Below, one piece after another: positions 15,499-23,650 of a DNA stretch of 64,000 bases; positions within the stretch are counted from its first letter, which is position 1, and every line of letters begins with the position of its first letter. Below the pieces are notes generated by a model. That model was not told the origin of the DNA. It did not search any database and worked only from the letters and a program-made list of their open reading frames with translations. Origin of the DNA: Candidatus Defluviibacillus avedoerensis (GTDB lineage: Bacteria > Pseudomonadota > Gammaproteobacteria > Burkholderiales > Burkholderiaceae_C); contig JADJBS010000020.1 of NCBI GenBank assembly GCA_016703665.1, positions 682,001 to 746,000 on the forward strand, read 5' to 3'. A program made the translations under genes and the position numbers.

Positions 15499-17232
15499 AT
15501 GGCAACCATCAACAAACGCGCCTACGCCGAGATGTACGGCCCCACGGTGGGTGACCGTGTGCGCCTGGCTGACACGGACCTGATCATCGAGGTGGAGCAG
15601 GACTACACCCTGCGCGCTGGCAGCTATGGCGAAGAAGCCAAGTTTGGCGGCGGCAAGACAATTCGCGACGGCATGTCGCAATCGCAGCGCACGCGGCATG
15701 AGGGTGCGGTCGACACCGTGATGACCAACGCGCTGATCATCGACCACTGGGGCATCGTCAAGGCCGACATTGGCCTCAAGGGCGGACGGATTGTGGCCAT
15801 TGGCAAAAGCGGTAACCCAGACACCCAACCGGGCATTGACATCATCATCGGCCCCGGCACCGAGGTGATCAGCTGCGAAGGCAACATCGTCACCGCAGGC
15901 GCTATCGACACGCACATTCACTTCATCTGCCCACAGCAGATCGAAGAAGCCTTGGCCAGTGGCGTCACCACCATGTTCGGTGGTGGCACCGGCCCTGCCA
16001 CCGGCACCTTTGCCACCACTTGCACCCCAGGCGCCTGGCACATGGAGCGCATGCTGCAGGCGGCTGATGCTTTCCCCATGAACCTGGGCTTCATGGGGAA
16101 GGGCAATGCCAGCTTGCCAGAACCCCTGCGCGAGCAGGTGCAGGCCGGGGCCATTGGACTCAAGCTGCATGAGGACTGGGGCACCACGCCTTCTGCCATC
16201 AGCAACTGCCTGGACGTGGCCGAAGAGCTTGACGTGCAGGTGGCGATCCACTCCGACACCCTCAACGAATCCGGCTTTGTCGAGAACACCATTGCCGCGA
16301 CAAAGAACGCTCAGGGGGAAGGCCGCACGCTTTGCGCTTTTCACACCGAAGGCGCGGGTGGAGGTCACGCACCGGACATCTTGCGCGTGGTGGGCGAAGC
16401 CAACTTTTTGCCTAGCTCCACCAACCCCACCATGCCCTATACCGTGAACACGCTGGACGAGCATGTGGACATGCTGATGGTGTGCCACCACCTGGACGCA
16501 GGCATCCCCGAAGACCTGGCCTTTGCCGAAAGCCGCATCCGCCGCGAGACCATTGCTGCCGAAGATGTACTGCACGACCTGGGTGCCATCAGCATGTTCA
16601 GCTCTGACAGCCAGGCCATGGGGCGTGTGGGCGAGGTGGTGATGCGCTGCTGGCAGACGGCACACAAGATGAAGGGCCAGCGCGGCAAGTTACCCGGTGA
16701 CACCGATAGAAACGACAACGCCCGCGCCAAACGCTACATTGCCAAGCTGGGCATCAACCCCGCCATTTCGCATGGCATCAGCCACGAGGTAGGCAGCATA
16801 GAGGTGGGCAGATGGGCTGATCTGGTGGTGTGGAAGCCCGCTTTCTTTGGCGTCAAACCCGCGCTGATTTTGAAAGGTGGCTCCATCGCCCTGGCCGCCA
16901 TGGGCGACCCGAATGCCAGCATCCCGACGCCGCAGCCAGTGCATTACCGGCCCATGTTTGGCGCGTTCGGCGGTGCGCTGGCTAAGGGCTCGATCACTTT
17001 TGTGTCGCAAGCCGGTTTGGCCGCAGGGATTGCGGATCGATTTGGCCTGCGCAAACAGTTAAGCGCCGTCAAAAACATCCGGCAAGTCAAAAAGCAGCAC
17101 ATGGTGCACAACAGCTACCTGCCCAAGATGGAGATCGATGCGCAGACCTATGCCGTGCGGGCAGATGGCATCTTGCTAACATGCGAGCCTGCCACTCAAC
17201 TTCCGATGGCGCAAAGGTATTTTCTGTTCTGA
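15499..17232 (+). CDS. ureC: Urease subunit alpha (catalytic)
   Basis: The catalytic subunit has 577 residues. Nickel ligands and active-site residues can be placed: H139 and H141 in IDTHIHF, the carbamylated lysine K222 in GLKLHEDWG, H224, H251 in VAIHSDTLNESGF, H282 in FHTEGAGGGH, the flap His in MVCHHL (about 330) and D370 in MFSSDSQAMGR. Against the usual length of about 567-572, about five extra residues lie between VENTIAA and FHTEGAG (TKNAQGEGRTLCA). They are away from the metal centre. All key residues are present, so the enzyme should be active once loaded by UreEFG and UreD. The stop overlaps the ureE start (TGATG). Confidence 0.97.
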   Translation: MATINKRAYAEMYGPTVGDRVRLADTDLIIEVEQDYTLRAGSYGEEAKFGGGKTIRDGMSQSQRTRHEGAVDTVMTNALIIDHWGIVKADIGLKGGRIVAIGKSGNPDTQPGIDIIIGPGTEVISCEGNIVTAGAIDTHIHFICPQQIEEALASGVTTMFGGGTGPATGTFATTCTPGAWHMERMLQAADAFPMNLGFMGKGNASLPEPLREQVQAGAIGLKLHEDWGTTPSAISNCLDVAEELDVQVAIHSDTLNESGFVENTIAATKNAQGEGRTLCAFHTEGAGGGHAPDILRVVGEANFLPSSTNPTMPYTVNTLDEHVDMLMVCHHLDAGIPEDLAFAESRIRRETIAAEDVLHDLGAISMFSSDSQAMGRVGEVVMRCWQTAHKMKGQRGKLPGDTDRNDNARAKRYIAKLGINPAISHGISHEVGSIEVGRWADLVVWKPAFFGVKPALILKGGSIALAAMGDPNASIPTPQPVHYRPMFGAFGGALAKGSITFVSQAGLAAGIADRFGLRKQLSAVKNIRQVKKQHMVHNSYLPKMEIDAQTYAVRADGILLTCEPATQLPMAQRYFLF

Positions 17233-17858
17233 TGCTTCAAGTCTCCAAACTCATCAGCCAAGGCAAAGGCCTGGCCCCGGCCCTGCTCAAGCGCGCCGCC
17301 ACGGTCGAACTGGACTGGGACGTTCGCCAGAAGAGCCGGTTCGAGACGACCGACAGCTCAGGCCGCAGTCTGGGCGTGTTCCTGCAGCGCGGCCAGGTGG
17401 TGCGCGGTGGCGACGTGCTGGTGGCGGAGGACGGCTCTCTAGTACAAGTGCTGGCAGCGCCGCAACCGGTGCTGGTCATCACCGCCTGCCAAGCCCATGG
17501 CAGCCCGTTTGACTTGACCCGCGCGGCCTATCACTTAGGCAACCGCCATGTACCGATTGAACTGCGCCCTGACCGTTTGTTGATCGAACCCGACCATGTG
17601 CTGGCCGACATGCTGCGCGCGATGCACCTGATCGTCAACGAAACGCAAGGCCCGTTCGAGCCCGAAAGCGGCGCCTATGCCCAGGGTGGGCATTCGCATG
17701 GGCACGAACGCGCGACTTATGGCCACCATGATCACGGCGACATTGTTCCCCAACCTGCAGCAGGCCTGGGGCCCCTACTGGGGCCGCTTGCCCATTCGCC
17801 AGGCGCGCACGTCGGTCACGGCCATGTGCATGGCCCTGGTTGCAAGCACGACCACTGA
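17232..17858 (+). CDS. ureE: Urease accessory protein UreE, nickel metallochaperone
   Basis: UreE delivers nickel to the UreDFG-apourease complex. The 208-residue protein has the N-terminal peptide-binding domain (MLQVSKLISQGKG, then SRFETTDSSGRSLGVFLQRGQVVRGGDVL) and the metal-binding domain (AYHLGNRHVPIEL with its conserved His, and HVLADMLRAMHL). The C-terminal 60 residues are rich in His (GGHSHGHERATYGHHDHGD and later HVGHGHVHGPGCKHDH), a strong nickel-binding tail. I use ATG 17232, which overlaps the ureC stop; an earlier in-frame ATG at 17181 lies inside ureC and adds non-family residues. The tail makes it longer than tail-less UreE (about 150 residues). Confidence 0.93.
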   Translation: MLQVSKLISQGKGLAPALLKRAATVELDWDVRQKSRFETTDSSGRSLGVFLQRGQVVRGGDVLVAEDGSLVQVLAAPQPVLVITACQAHGSPFDLTRAAYHLGNRHVPIELRPDRLLIEPDHVLADMLRAMHLIVNETQGPFEPESGAYAQGGHSHGHERATYGHHDHGDIVPQPAAGLGPLLGPLAHSPGAHVGHGHVHGPGCKHDH

Positions 17859-18536
17859 ATGGCACTGCCCCCTGCGAGCCTGCTACATCTGATCTGGCTG
17901 GCATCTCCTTCGCTTCCAGTTGGCGGGTTTTCATACTCCGAAGGGCTGGAATCGGCAGTAGACGCTTCATTTGTTGCTACAGAAACAGAAGCGTTTGATT
18001 GGTTAAGTGGGCAATTGCACTTGACACTCGCGCGAGCCGACCTGGCCGTCATTGCACAGGCCATATCTGCTTGGCGCGCGAGTGACGTTGAGCACTTACA
18101 GCAATTGAACGATTGGGTGCTCCAAACCCGCGAGACCGCAGAGTTCCGTCTGCAAACCGAGCAAATGGGCCGCTCGCTGTTGGCCTGGCTGCAACTGCAC
18201 CATGCTGACGCGGCAGCCCAATTTGCAGCACTGCCCTCTCCCACCTATCCGCTGGCGTTTGCGTTTGCGGCCTCGCGCACCGACGCCAGCGCGCAGGATG
18301 CCTGCCTGGCCTTTGCGTTCGGCTGGGCCGAGAACATGGTCGCAGCAGCAGTGAAGGCACTCCCCCTGGGGCAAAGTGCGGGACAGCGCATCCTGGCACG
18401 CTTGGTGCATGAAATCCCGGTGGCTGTTGACCATGCCTTGCAGGTGCAAGATGATGACCGACAAGCCTTTTCCCCCATGCTGGCGATTTTGTCGGCGCGG
18501 CATGAAACCCAGTATTCCCGACTCTTCAGAAGCTGA
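17859..18536 (+). CDS. ureF: Urease accessory protein UreF
   Basis: UreF (225 residues) is the helical scaffold that, with UreD and UreG, activates apourease, and is thought to gate GTP hydrolysis by UreG. Landmarks: LIWLASPSLPVGGFSYSEGLESAVDA at the start, ETAEFRLQTEQMGRSL in the middle, and SAGQRILARLVHEIPVAVDHAL near the end. The length is typical. It begins directly after the ureE stop and its stop overlaps the ureG start (TGATG). It is intact. Confidence 0.94.
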   Translation: MALPPASLLHLIWLASPSLPVGGFSYSEGLESAVDASFVATETEAFDWLSGQLHLTLARADLAVIAQAISAWRASDVEHLQQLNDWVLQTRETAEFRLQTEQMGRSLLAWLQLHHADAAAQFAALPSPTYPLAFAFAASRTDASAQDACLAFAFGWAENMVAAAVKALPLGQSAGQRILARLVHEIPVAVDHALQVQDDDRQAFSPMLAILSARHETQYSRLFRS

Positions 18537-19195
18537 TGACCTCTCACCTGCACAACATCAAGAACCGAAGCAAAACACTGCCGCCCCTTCGCGTGGGCAT
18601 TGGTGGCCCCGTGGGTTCTGGTAAAACCACTTTGCTGGAGATGCTTTGCAAGGCCATGCGCGATGACTACGATCTGGTGGCCATCACCAATGACATCTAC
18701 ACCAAGGAAGACCAACGCCTGCTGACCGAGAGCGGCGCCCTGCCTGCTGAGCGCATCATGGGTGTGGAAACAGGCGGCTGTCCACACACAGCCATCCGTG
18801 AGGATGCCTCTATCAACCTGGAGGCCATTGACCGCATGCTGGTGGACTTTCCCGACGCTGATGTGGTGTTTGTGGAAAGTGGCGGTGACAATCTGGCAGC
18901 CACCTTCAGCCCAGAACTTTCTGATTTGACGATTTACGTGATCGACGTGGCTGCTGGCGAAAAGATCCCGCGCAAAGGTGGTCCAGGTATCACCAAGAGT
19001 GATTTGTTCGTGATCAACAAGATCGATCTGGCGCCATATGTGGGGGCAGATTTAGGTGTGATGGAGGCAGACACGCAGCGCATGCGCAAGTCACCCAAAG
19101 GTTGCAAACCTTATGTGATGACCAACCTCAAGACGCTGGCTGGCGTCAAAGAGGTGGTGACGTTCATTGAATCCAAGGGCATGCTGAGGACCTGA
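18536..19195 (+). CDS. ureG: Urease accessory GTPase UreG
   Basis: UreG is a SIMIBI-class GTPase that powers nickel insertion into urease. The 219-residue protein shows the P-loop GGPVGSGKT (residues 23-31), the ALTNDIYTKEDQ-type stretch (here AITNDIYTKEDQ), the nickel-binding CPH motif in GGCPHTAIREDAS, VESGGDNLAATFSPEL (Walker B region) and the guanine-specificity NKID (VINKIDLAPYVGADL). It is complete and of normal length. It is the last gene of the operon; the convergent kinase gene ends 17 bp away. UreD, the fourth accessory protein, is not encoded in the window. Confidence 0.97.
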   Translation: MTSHLHNIKNRSKTLPPLRVGIGGPVGSGKTTLLEMLCKAMRDDYDLVAITNDIYTKEDQRLLTESGALPAERIMGVETGGCPHTAIREDASINLEAIDRMLVDFPDADVVFVESGGDNLAATFSPELSDLTIYVIDVAAGEKIPRKGGPGITKSDLFVINKIDLAPYVGADLGVMEADTQRMRKSPKGCKPYVMTNLKTLAGVKEVVTFIESKGMLRT

Positions 19196-19211
19196 AGCGC
19201 TACGCAGTCGG

Positions 19212-21596
19212 TTACTGCTCGGCTGGGCCTTCTTGTGCCAGCCCCATGCGGATACACAGGGCATGGATGGTTTCTAACAGTTCCCGCAACTGAGTCGCAG
19301 CTTCCTGGCATTCGGTTTCGTTGAACTGCAAGCCACCGTGTTCCACCCGACCAGCCACCTGCGCAATGGCCTGCAGGCCCAGGTTGGACGAGGCCTGCTT
19401 GGCAGAGCCGCCAAGCACTTTGAGCGAAGGTAAATCACACGCATCGAGTGCGCCCAACAACTTGGTCATCACCTGGGCGTTGTCGGTGAAGAACGCATTC
19501 AACAGGGATCGGTAACCATCAAGTGACACTGCCACGCACACCTCTGCCACGACGGCCATGTCCATGTGGATGGATGCCTCGCCTGCACTGAACCGGCGGC
19601 GCACTACCTGTCGACGTTCCTCTTGCTGCAGGGACAACTCAGCAGGTTTTTTCTGCAGCATCGGTTGTGAAACTGCTGGCTTGACCGGCAAGGTATTCGC
19701 CGCCAATGCCAGTTCAACCGACGCAAATTCGCTGGGCACTGCTGAATCCTGCTCGCCCAGTACTTCTTTCAGCATGGCCTGAATCTGGTCTATGCGCACG
19801 GGCTTGGACAGGAATGCGTTCATCCCGGCCGCCAATGCGCGGTCGCGGGTTTCAGCAAAAGCGTCTGCCGTCAGGGCCACGATGGGCAGAACAGCAGCCG
19901 ATCCAAATTCTTCGCGCAATACGCGTGTGGCCTGAAAACCATCCATCTCAGGCATGTGCAGATCCATCAACACAATATCGGGCATGCATCTGCGTACTTC
20001 GGTCACGGCCTGCTCGCCATCCTCGGCGAAGCGCGGGTGATGCCCAAGCTTGGTCAGCAAAGCCTGCATGTATTTGCGGTTCACCACGTGATCCTCAGCC
20101 ACCAGGATGTCCAGCGCGCGCGCAGAAGATGTGGAAGGTCTGGAGGATTCAAAACCGCTGTCAGACGCCTGTTTCTGGGGAGCCTCCACGCAGCTAAGTG
20201 GCAGCACCAGCGTAAAACTGCTGCCAACGCCCTGCTCGCTTTGCACATGGATGTCGCCACCCATCAGTTTGGCAAGGTTGCGGGATATCTCAAGCCCCAG
20301 ACCAGTTCCACCAAAGCGGCGCGAAATGCTGGCGTCTCCCTGGCTGAAGCGTCTGAAAAGCACAGCCAGGGTGTCCGCATCCATGCCAATGCCCTGGTCT
20401 GTGACGCGCACATTCAGGTTGAAGGTCTGCCCCGGCTGAAGGGGCACATCGTTGCTGGTTTGGGCGCTGATCTCAATCTTTCCCTCTTTGCTGAACTTGA
20501 TGGCATTGGCCACCAGGTTCATCAGGATTTGCTTGATCCGGGTGTGATCAGCATGCACCCACTCTGGCATACCGTCAGACAGGCTGAGCTTGAACCCCAA
20601 ACCCTTCTTGGACGCCAGTGGCCGCATCAACGCGTCCACGTCGTGCAACATCATGGGCAGATGGGTGGTGGTGGGACTCACATTCATGCGGCCAGACTCA
20701 AGCGCGGAAACATCCAGGATGTCATTCAACAAGGTCAGCAAGTGCCCGGCGGATTCGCGCGCAGTACGCACATAATCAGTTTGCTGCGGGTTCAGGCTGG
20801 TTCCCTCCAGCAGGCCTAGCATGCCCAGCATGCCGTTGAAGGGGGTGCGCAACTCATGGCTCATGGTCGCCAGGAACTGACTCTTGCCACGGTTGGCAGA
20901 CTCTGCCAGCGCGTTGGCCTGCTGCAAATCATGCGTGAGCTTTTCAAGCGCCTTTTGCTCTTGCACTTGGCGCGACTGGCGCATCACGAGGGCGATAAAG
21001 GCAATCACCAACAGCAAGAGTTGTATCGCCGTAAGCCAGGTGATTTTCTCGTTCTGGCCAAGCATCACCTCTTCCTGACGTTCCAGCGTCCGCGACACCT
21101 GGGAGTTAGCCGCAAAACTCAGTGCCTGCACCTCGGGCCCCAATGTGGTGTAGTCGCCCAGCAAGGCTTTGAGCGCCTTGGTATCGGTGGGTGTTTGCGC
21201 CAGCACACGTTCAGTTTGCTCAATCAGTTTCTCCAGCGCGGGGACCACAGCGCTGTACTCTGCGCGTTCTTTGAGCAAGGCAATGGTAGGGTTGTCCTGC
21301 AACAGCGCCAGACGACTCACAAAAATATCAAAGCGCAATGCCAGGGCGTCCTGGTCCATGGGGCCACCCCGGTTGGCAGCCTGGTCTATGGACTGACGAA
21401 ACCGGAGGTATTCGCGCTCCAACTGAAACGTCAGCGCCGCAATGGAATCCACGCGCAGACCGCTTGAGTGACGAATAGATTGCTTTTGAGTGAACTGCAA
21501 TGCCAGCATGACGGCCAGGGCCACCGCCATGATGGCCGTGCCCAAGCCCAGCCACCAGACAAAGCGGTGATGCCGGTATTCGCGGGAGCCTGTCAT
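19212..21596 (-). CDS. Hybrid sensor histidine kinase-receiver with HPt-like tail lacking the phospho-His
   Basis: This 794-residue membrane sensor has TM1 at about 12-34, a periplasmic helical domain (about 35-185), TM2 at 186-206, a coiled coil, then a kinase core: H247 in FLATMSHELRTPFNG, N box NLVANAIKF, DQGIGM and FGGTGLGLEIS. A receiver follows (DILVAEDHVVNRK; phospho-Asp near 543 in IVLMDLHMPEMDGF). The last about 120 residues are placed and shaped like an HPt domain, but the helix that should carry the acceptor His (SLKVLGGSAKQASSNLGL) has none, so a full phosphorelay within the protein is unlikely. The gene starts 2 bp after the secreted molybdopterin-domain gene upstream, which probably supplies its signal. 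Confidence 0.9.
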   Translation of the reverse strand: MTGSREYRHHRFVWWLGLGTAIMAVALAVMLALQFTQKQSIRHSSGLRVDSIAALTFQLEREYLRFRQSIDQAANRGGPMDQDALALRFDIFVSRLALLQDNPTIALLKERAEYSAVVPALEKLIEQTERVLAQTPTDTKALKALLGDYTTLGPEVQALSFAANSQVSRTLERQEEVMLGQNEKITWLTAIQLLLLVIAFIALVMRQSRQVQEQKALEKLTHDLQQANALAESANRGKSQFLATMSHELRTPFNGMLGMLGLLEGTSLNPQQTDYVRTARESAGHLLTLLNDILDVSALESGRMNVSPTTTHLPMMLHDVDALMRPLASKKGLGFKLSLSDGMPEWVHADHTRIKQILMNLVANAIKFSKEGKIEISAQTSNDVPLQPGQTFNLNVRVTDQGIGMDADTLAVLFRRFSQGDASISRRFGGTGLGLEISRNLAKLMGGDIHVQSEQGVGSSFTLVLPLSCVEAPQKQASDSGFESSRPSTSSARALDILVAEDHVVNRKYMQALLTKLGHHPRFAEDGEQAVTEVRRCMPDIVLMDLHMPEMDGFQATRVLREEFGSAAVLPIVALTADAFAETRDRALAAGMNAFLSKPVRIDQIQAMLKEVLGEQDSAVPSEFASVELALAANTLPVKPAVSQPMLQKKPAELSLQQEERRQVVRRRFSAGEASIHMDMAVVAEVCVAVSLDGYRSLLNAFFTDNAQVMTKLLGALDACDLPSLKVLGGSAKQASSNLGLQAIAQVAGRVEHGGLQFNETECQEAATQLRELLETIHALCIRMGLAQEGPAEQ

Positions 21597-21598
21597 GG

Positions 21599-22111
21599 CT
21601 ATTCCACCTTGAGCAGCTTGAGTTGCCAGGCAGAGCGTTCGTAGTAGCGTGTTGACTGAAGCTCAGGTTTGGAGTCAAACGGGTACACGATGAAAAGTGG
21701 TCCCTTGGTTTTGACGGGAATAGGCTGATCATTCATTTCATACGCGATGATCATGTCGAAGCGTGTCGCGTCTTCGACCGGTATGTTGGTCTGATAGTCG
21801 TTCAGGGCCACCGCCTTCAGGGTGCTGCCATTGACCTTGGCAGCCGCAAGCACATCGCGCAGCAAAGCTCCCTTGAACTTGACAGGGGCCTTGTCCCACG
21901 GTGTTTTGGTGACAAAGCTTTGCACCGGCAGCTTTTCGAGCATGGCCAAGTCAAACTGCGCGCCCGCCTCGCTGTTCCGATCAGCCACCTTGCCGCTGAT
22001 CGTCAGTATCACCTTGCCGGTGGGATCAGGCAATGCCATTGCCTCAAAATTGATAGCAATCGCAACAAAAGCAAACAAAAATCGAAATTTCAAGAAAAAT
22101 CGCGCACTCAT
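21599..22111 (-). CDS. Secreted molybdopterin-oxidoreductase-fold protein, likely kinase partner
   Basis: This 170-residue protein has a signal peptide (FFLKFRFLFAFVAIAINFEAMA) and a small oxidoreductase molybdopterin-binding-type fold (GKVILTISGKVADRNS, FDLAMLEKLPVQSFVTKTPW, KFKGALLRDVLAAAKV, LNDYQTNIPVEDATRFDMIIAYEMN, GPLFIVYPFDSKPELQ). It is about half the length of catalytic SuoX/YedY-type enzymes and has no cofactor-binding Cys in the expected place, so I read it as a binding or sensing domain. It is immediately upstream of the hybrid kinase (2 bp gap) and probably feeds its periplasmic domain. This arrangement, small domain plus kinase or cyclase, recurs in proteobacteria. The ligand is unknown. 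Confidence 0.75.
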   Translation of the reverse strand: MSARFFLKFRFLFAFVAIAINFEAMALPDPTGKVILTISGKVADRNSEAGAQFDLAMLEKLPVQSFVTKTPWDKAPVKFKGALLRDVLAAAKVNGSTLKAVALNDYQTNIPVEDATRFDMIIAYEMNDQPIPVKTKGPLFIVYPFDSKPELQSTRYYERSAWQLKLLKVE

Positions 22112-22200
22112 AAAATCATTTCAAACTGAATTATTTCAATTCTAGCCGAAATGATATTTTTGATGCAAGCAATTAATGATTGAAATGATATATCGATGGC
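22112..22200. promoter_or_regulatory. AT-rich regulatory gap with repeated TGAAATGAT-type motifs
   Basis: This strongly AT-rich 89 bp stretch lies between the DUF2189 gene and the secreted-domain/kinase operon. The motif TGAAATGAT occurs at 22181-22189, as GAAATGAT at 22148-22155, and inverted as ATCATTTCA at 22115-22123. It should contain the minus-strand promoter for the kinase operon, and the three motif copies could be sites for one regulator. No clean -35/-10 pair stands out. Confidence 0.4.
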
Positions 22201-23067
22201 TTAAGCATTGCTTCCCGTGCGTTCAGGCACACCAGGCGGAACAAGCCATTTGACGGTGCCTCGGTAGGCGTGCCAGCTTGCGTATCCGAGCCAAGGCCCC
22301 ACCACGATCAGGCCAGCACCCCACAGCAGAACGCCACCCACCACCATGAAGGTGATGAGCAGCCCCCACAGGATCAGCACACCCATGTGTCCGAAAACCA
22401 CCTGCAAACTGGTGATACCTGCAGAGATGGCATCAGTATCACGATCCAGAATCATGGGAATAGAAACGACACAGGTACCAAACACCAAACCTGCAAAAAC
22501 GCTACCCACGACCATGTAAACCAGCACAAACTGCCAGTTGTCAGGATTAAAAATCGCCTGAACCACGCCGGCGGTAGACGGCATGCCTGTGTTGAAGAAC
22601 ACGGCAAACACCACCAGCGAAGCGCGGCCCCACAAAAGCTCCAGCACCATCAACACCAGCACCAACATGCCCATGCTACCCATATGCGACCGCCAGCAGA
22701 CCAGTGATTGCCCAAGCTGCGGTTGAGTGCCCGACTCTCGTTGGCGGCTCACGTCATACAGACCCATGGCAAGAAAAGGGCCCACCAAAACGCAGCCGGA
22801 AATGATCGACATCACGTATTCGGGCTTGTTGCGAAACACAGCCCACATCACCAGCGCCATGCCCCAGAAGCACAGCCCATAAAACAGGGAAATGCCCAGA
22901 TGGGCCAGCATGTCGTGCCAGCCAAGCCGAAGCCAGCCCACTGGGTCAGCCCAGCTTAGCGGGAGTATCTCTTTGGTAGGTGGTGGACTGGGCGGCGGCA
23001 CATAGGGAGGCGGGCGCGAGGGGGTCGCAGCGACCACAGTTGGAGCTTGGTGTTTATCGGAATCCAT
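22201..23067 (-). CDS. DUF2189-family integral membrane protein
   Basis: From ATG 23067 the product has 288 residues. The N-terminal 40 residues are Pro-rich and cytoplasmic (SRPPPYVPPPSPPPTKE). About six membrane helices follow, including SLFYGLCFWGMALVMWAVF, SGCVLVGPFLAMGLYDVSRQ, MGMLVLVLMVLELLWG and ILWGLLITFMVVGGVLLWGAG, ending in WLGYASWHAYRGTV. The GPFLAxGLYDVSR and GPWLGYASWHAYR stretches mark the DUF2189 family, which is widespread in proteobacteria and often near cytochrome oxidase or stress genes; function unknown. An upstream ATG at 23109 would add 14 unlikely residues (MPAQKYACTGRQHA). It stands alone. Confidence 0.8.
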   Translation of the reverse strand: MDSDKHQAPTVVAATPSRPPPYVPPPSPPPTKEILPLSWADPVGWLRLGWHDMLAHLGISLFYGLCFWGMALVMWAVFRNKPEYVMSIISGCVLVGPFLAMGLYDVSRQRESGTQPQLGQSLVCWRSHMGSMGMLVLVLMVLELLWGRASLVVFAVFFNTGMPSTAGVVQAIFNPDNWQFVLVYMVVGSVFAGLVFGTCVVSIPMILDRDTDAISAGITSLQVVFGHMGVLILWGLLITFMVVGGVLLWGAGLIVVGPWLGYASWHAYRGTVKWLVPPGVPERTGSNA

Positions 23068-23229
23068 GGCGTGTTGTCGACCGGTGCAGGCGTATTTCTG
23101 GGCTGGCACCGAGTATTGGGGACGCTAGCTGCGCAGTCAATCCGGGTATGTTCCAGGGATTGATATGCGTCAATGCCCCACAGCGCAATATGGAACACCA
23201 TTGCGCCAAAGACTACAGGAGAACAGTTC

Positions 23230-23601
23230 ATGAAGAACCAGGATTACAGCGCCCAGCACGCCCAACTAAGCACCCTGCGCAGTCAGTTGCTGGCGCAGAT
23301 CGCGGCGCAGCGTGGAGGCACAGTAGGCCGTGCAGAGGCAGCGGCAGACCGGTTTGCACACCGTGAAGACTCAGACGCCCAAGTCGCCACCGAACGGGAT
23401 TTGAGCTTTGCCATTGACGAGCATGAAACCAGCGAACTGATCGCCATTGACGCAGCACTGGCGCGTCTGGCAGAGGGCAGCTATGGCGAATGCACTGATT
23501 GCGGTTGCCGTATTCCGGTTGCACGTTTGCAGGCAAGCCCGGAAGCAGCACGTTGTGTACCGTGCCAAGAAAAGGTGGAGAAACACGCCAGAGGCCGCTA
23601 A
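23230..23601 (+). CDS. DksA/TraR-type C4 zinc finger protein
   Basis: This 123-residue protein starts at ATG 23230, preceded by AGGAGAA (23216-23222). Residues 1-80 are a helical coiled coil like the DksA finger (LSTLRSQLLAQIAAQRGG, ERDLSFAIDEHETSELIAIDAALARLAEGSYGECTDCG). The C-terminus holds a four-Cys zinc finger (CTDCG, then 17 residues, CVPC). DksA-type proteins enter the RNA polymerase secondary channel and alter promoter choice with ppGpp, but this short form lacks DksA's acidic finger-tip residues at the expected place, so it may be one of the TraR/YbiI-type relatives. It is transcribed alone, convergent with the patatin gene. Confidence 0.85.
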   Translation: MKNQDYSAQHAQLSTLRSQLLAQIAAQRGGTVGRAEAAADRFAHREDSDAQVATERDLSFAIDEHETSELIAIDAALARLAEGSYGECTDCGCRIPVARLQASPEAARCVPCQEKVEKHARGR

Positions 23602-23650
23602 AGGCCTGGCAAATTCAGCCGAGCAAAAGCGCCGTGCTGACGCGGCCCAT

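Noticed and set aside
15493..16665. 390-codon minus-strand open frame opposite ureC
   Set aside because: Shadow of ureC in high-GC DNA; no ribosome site and low-complexity composition.
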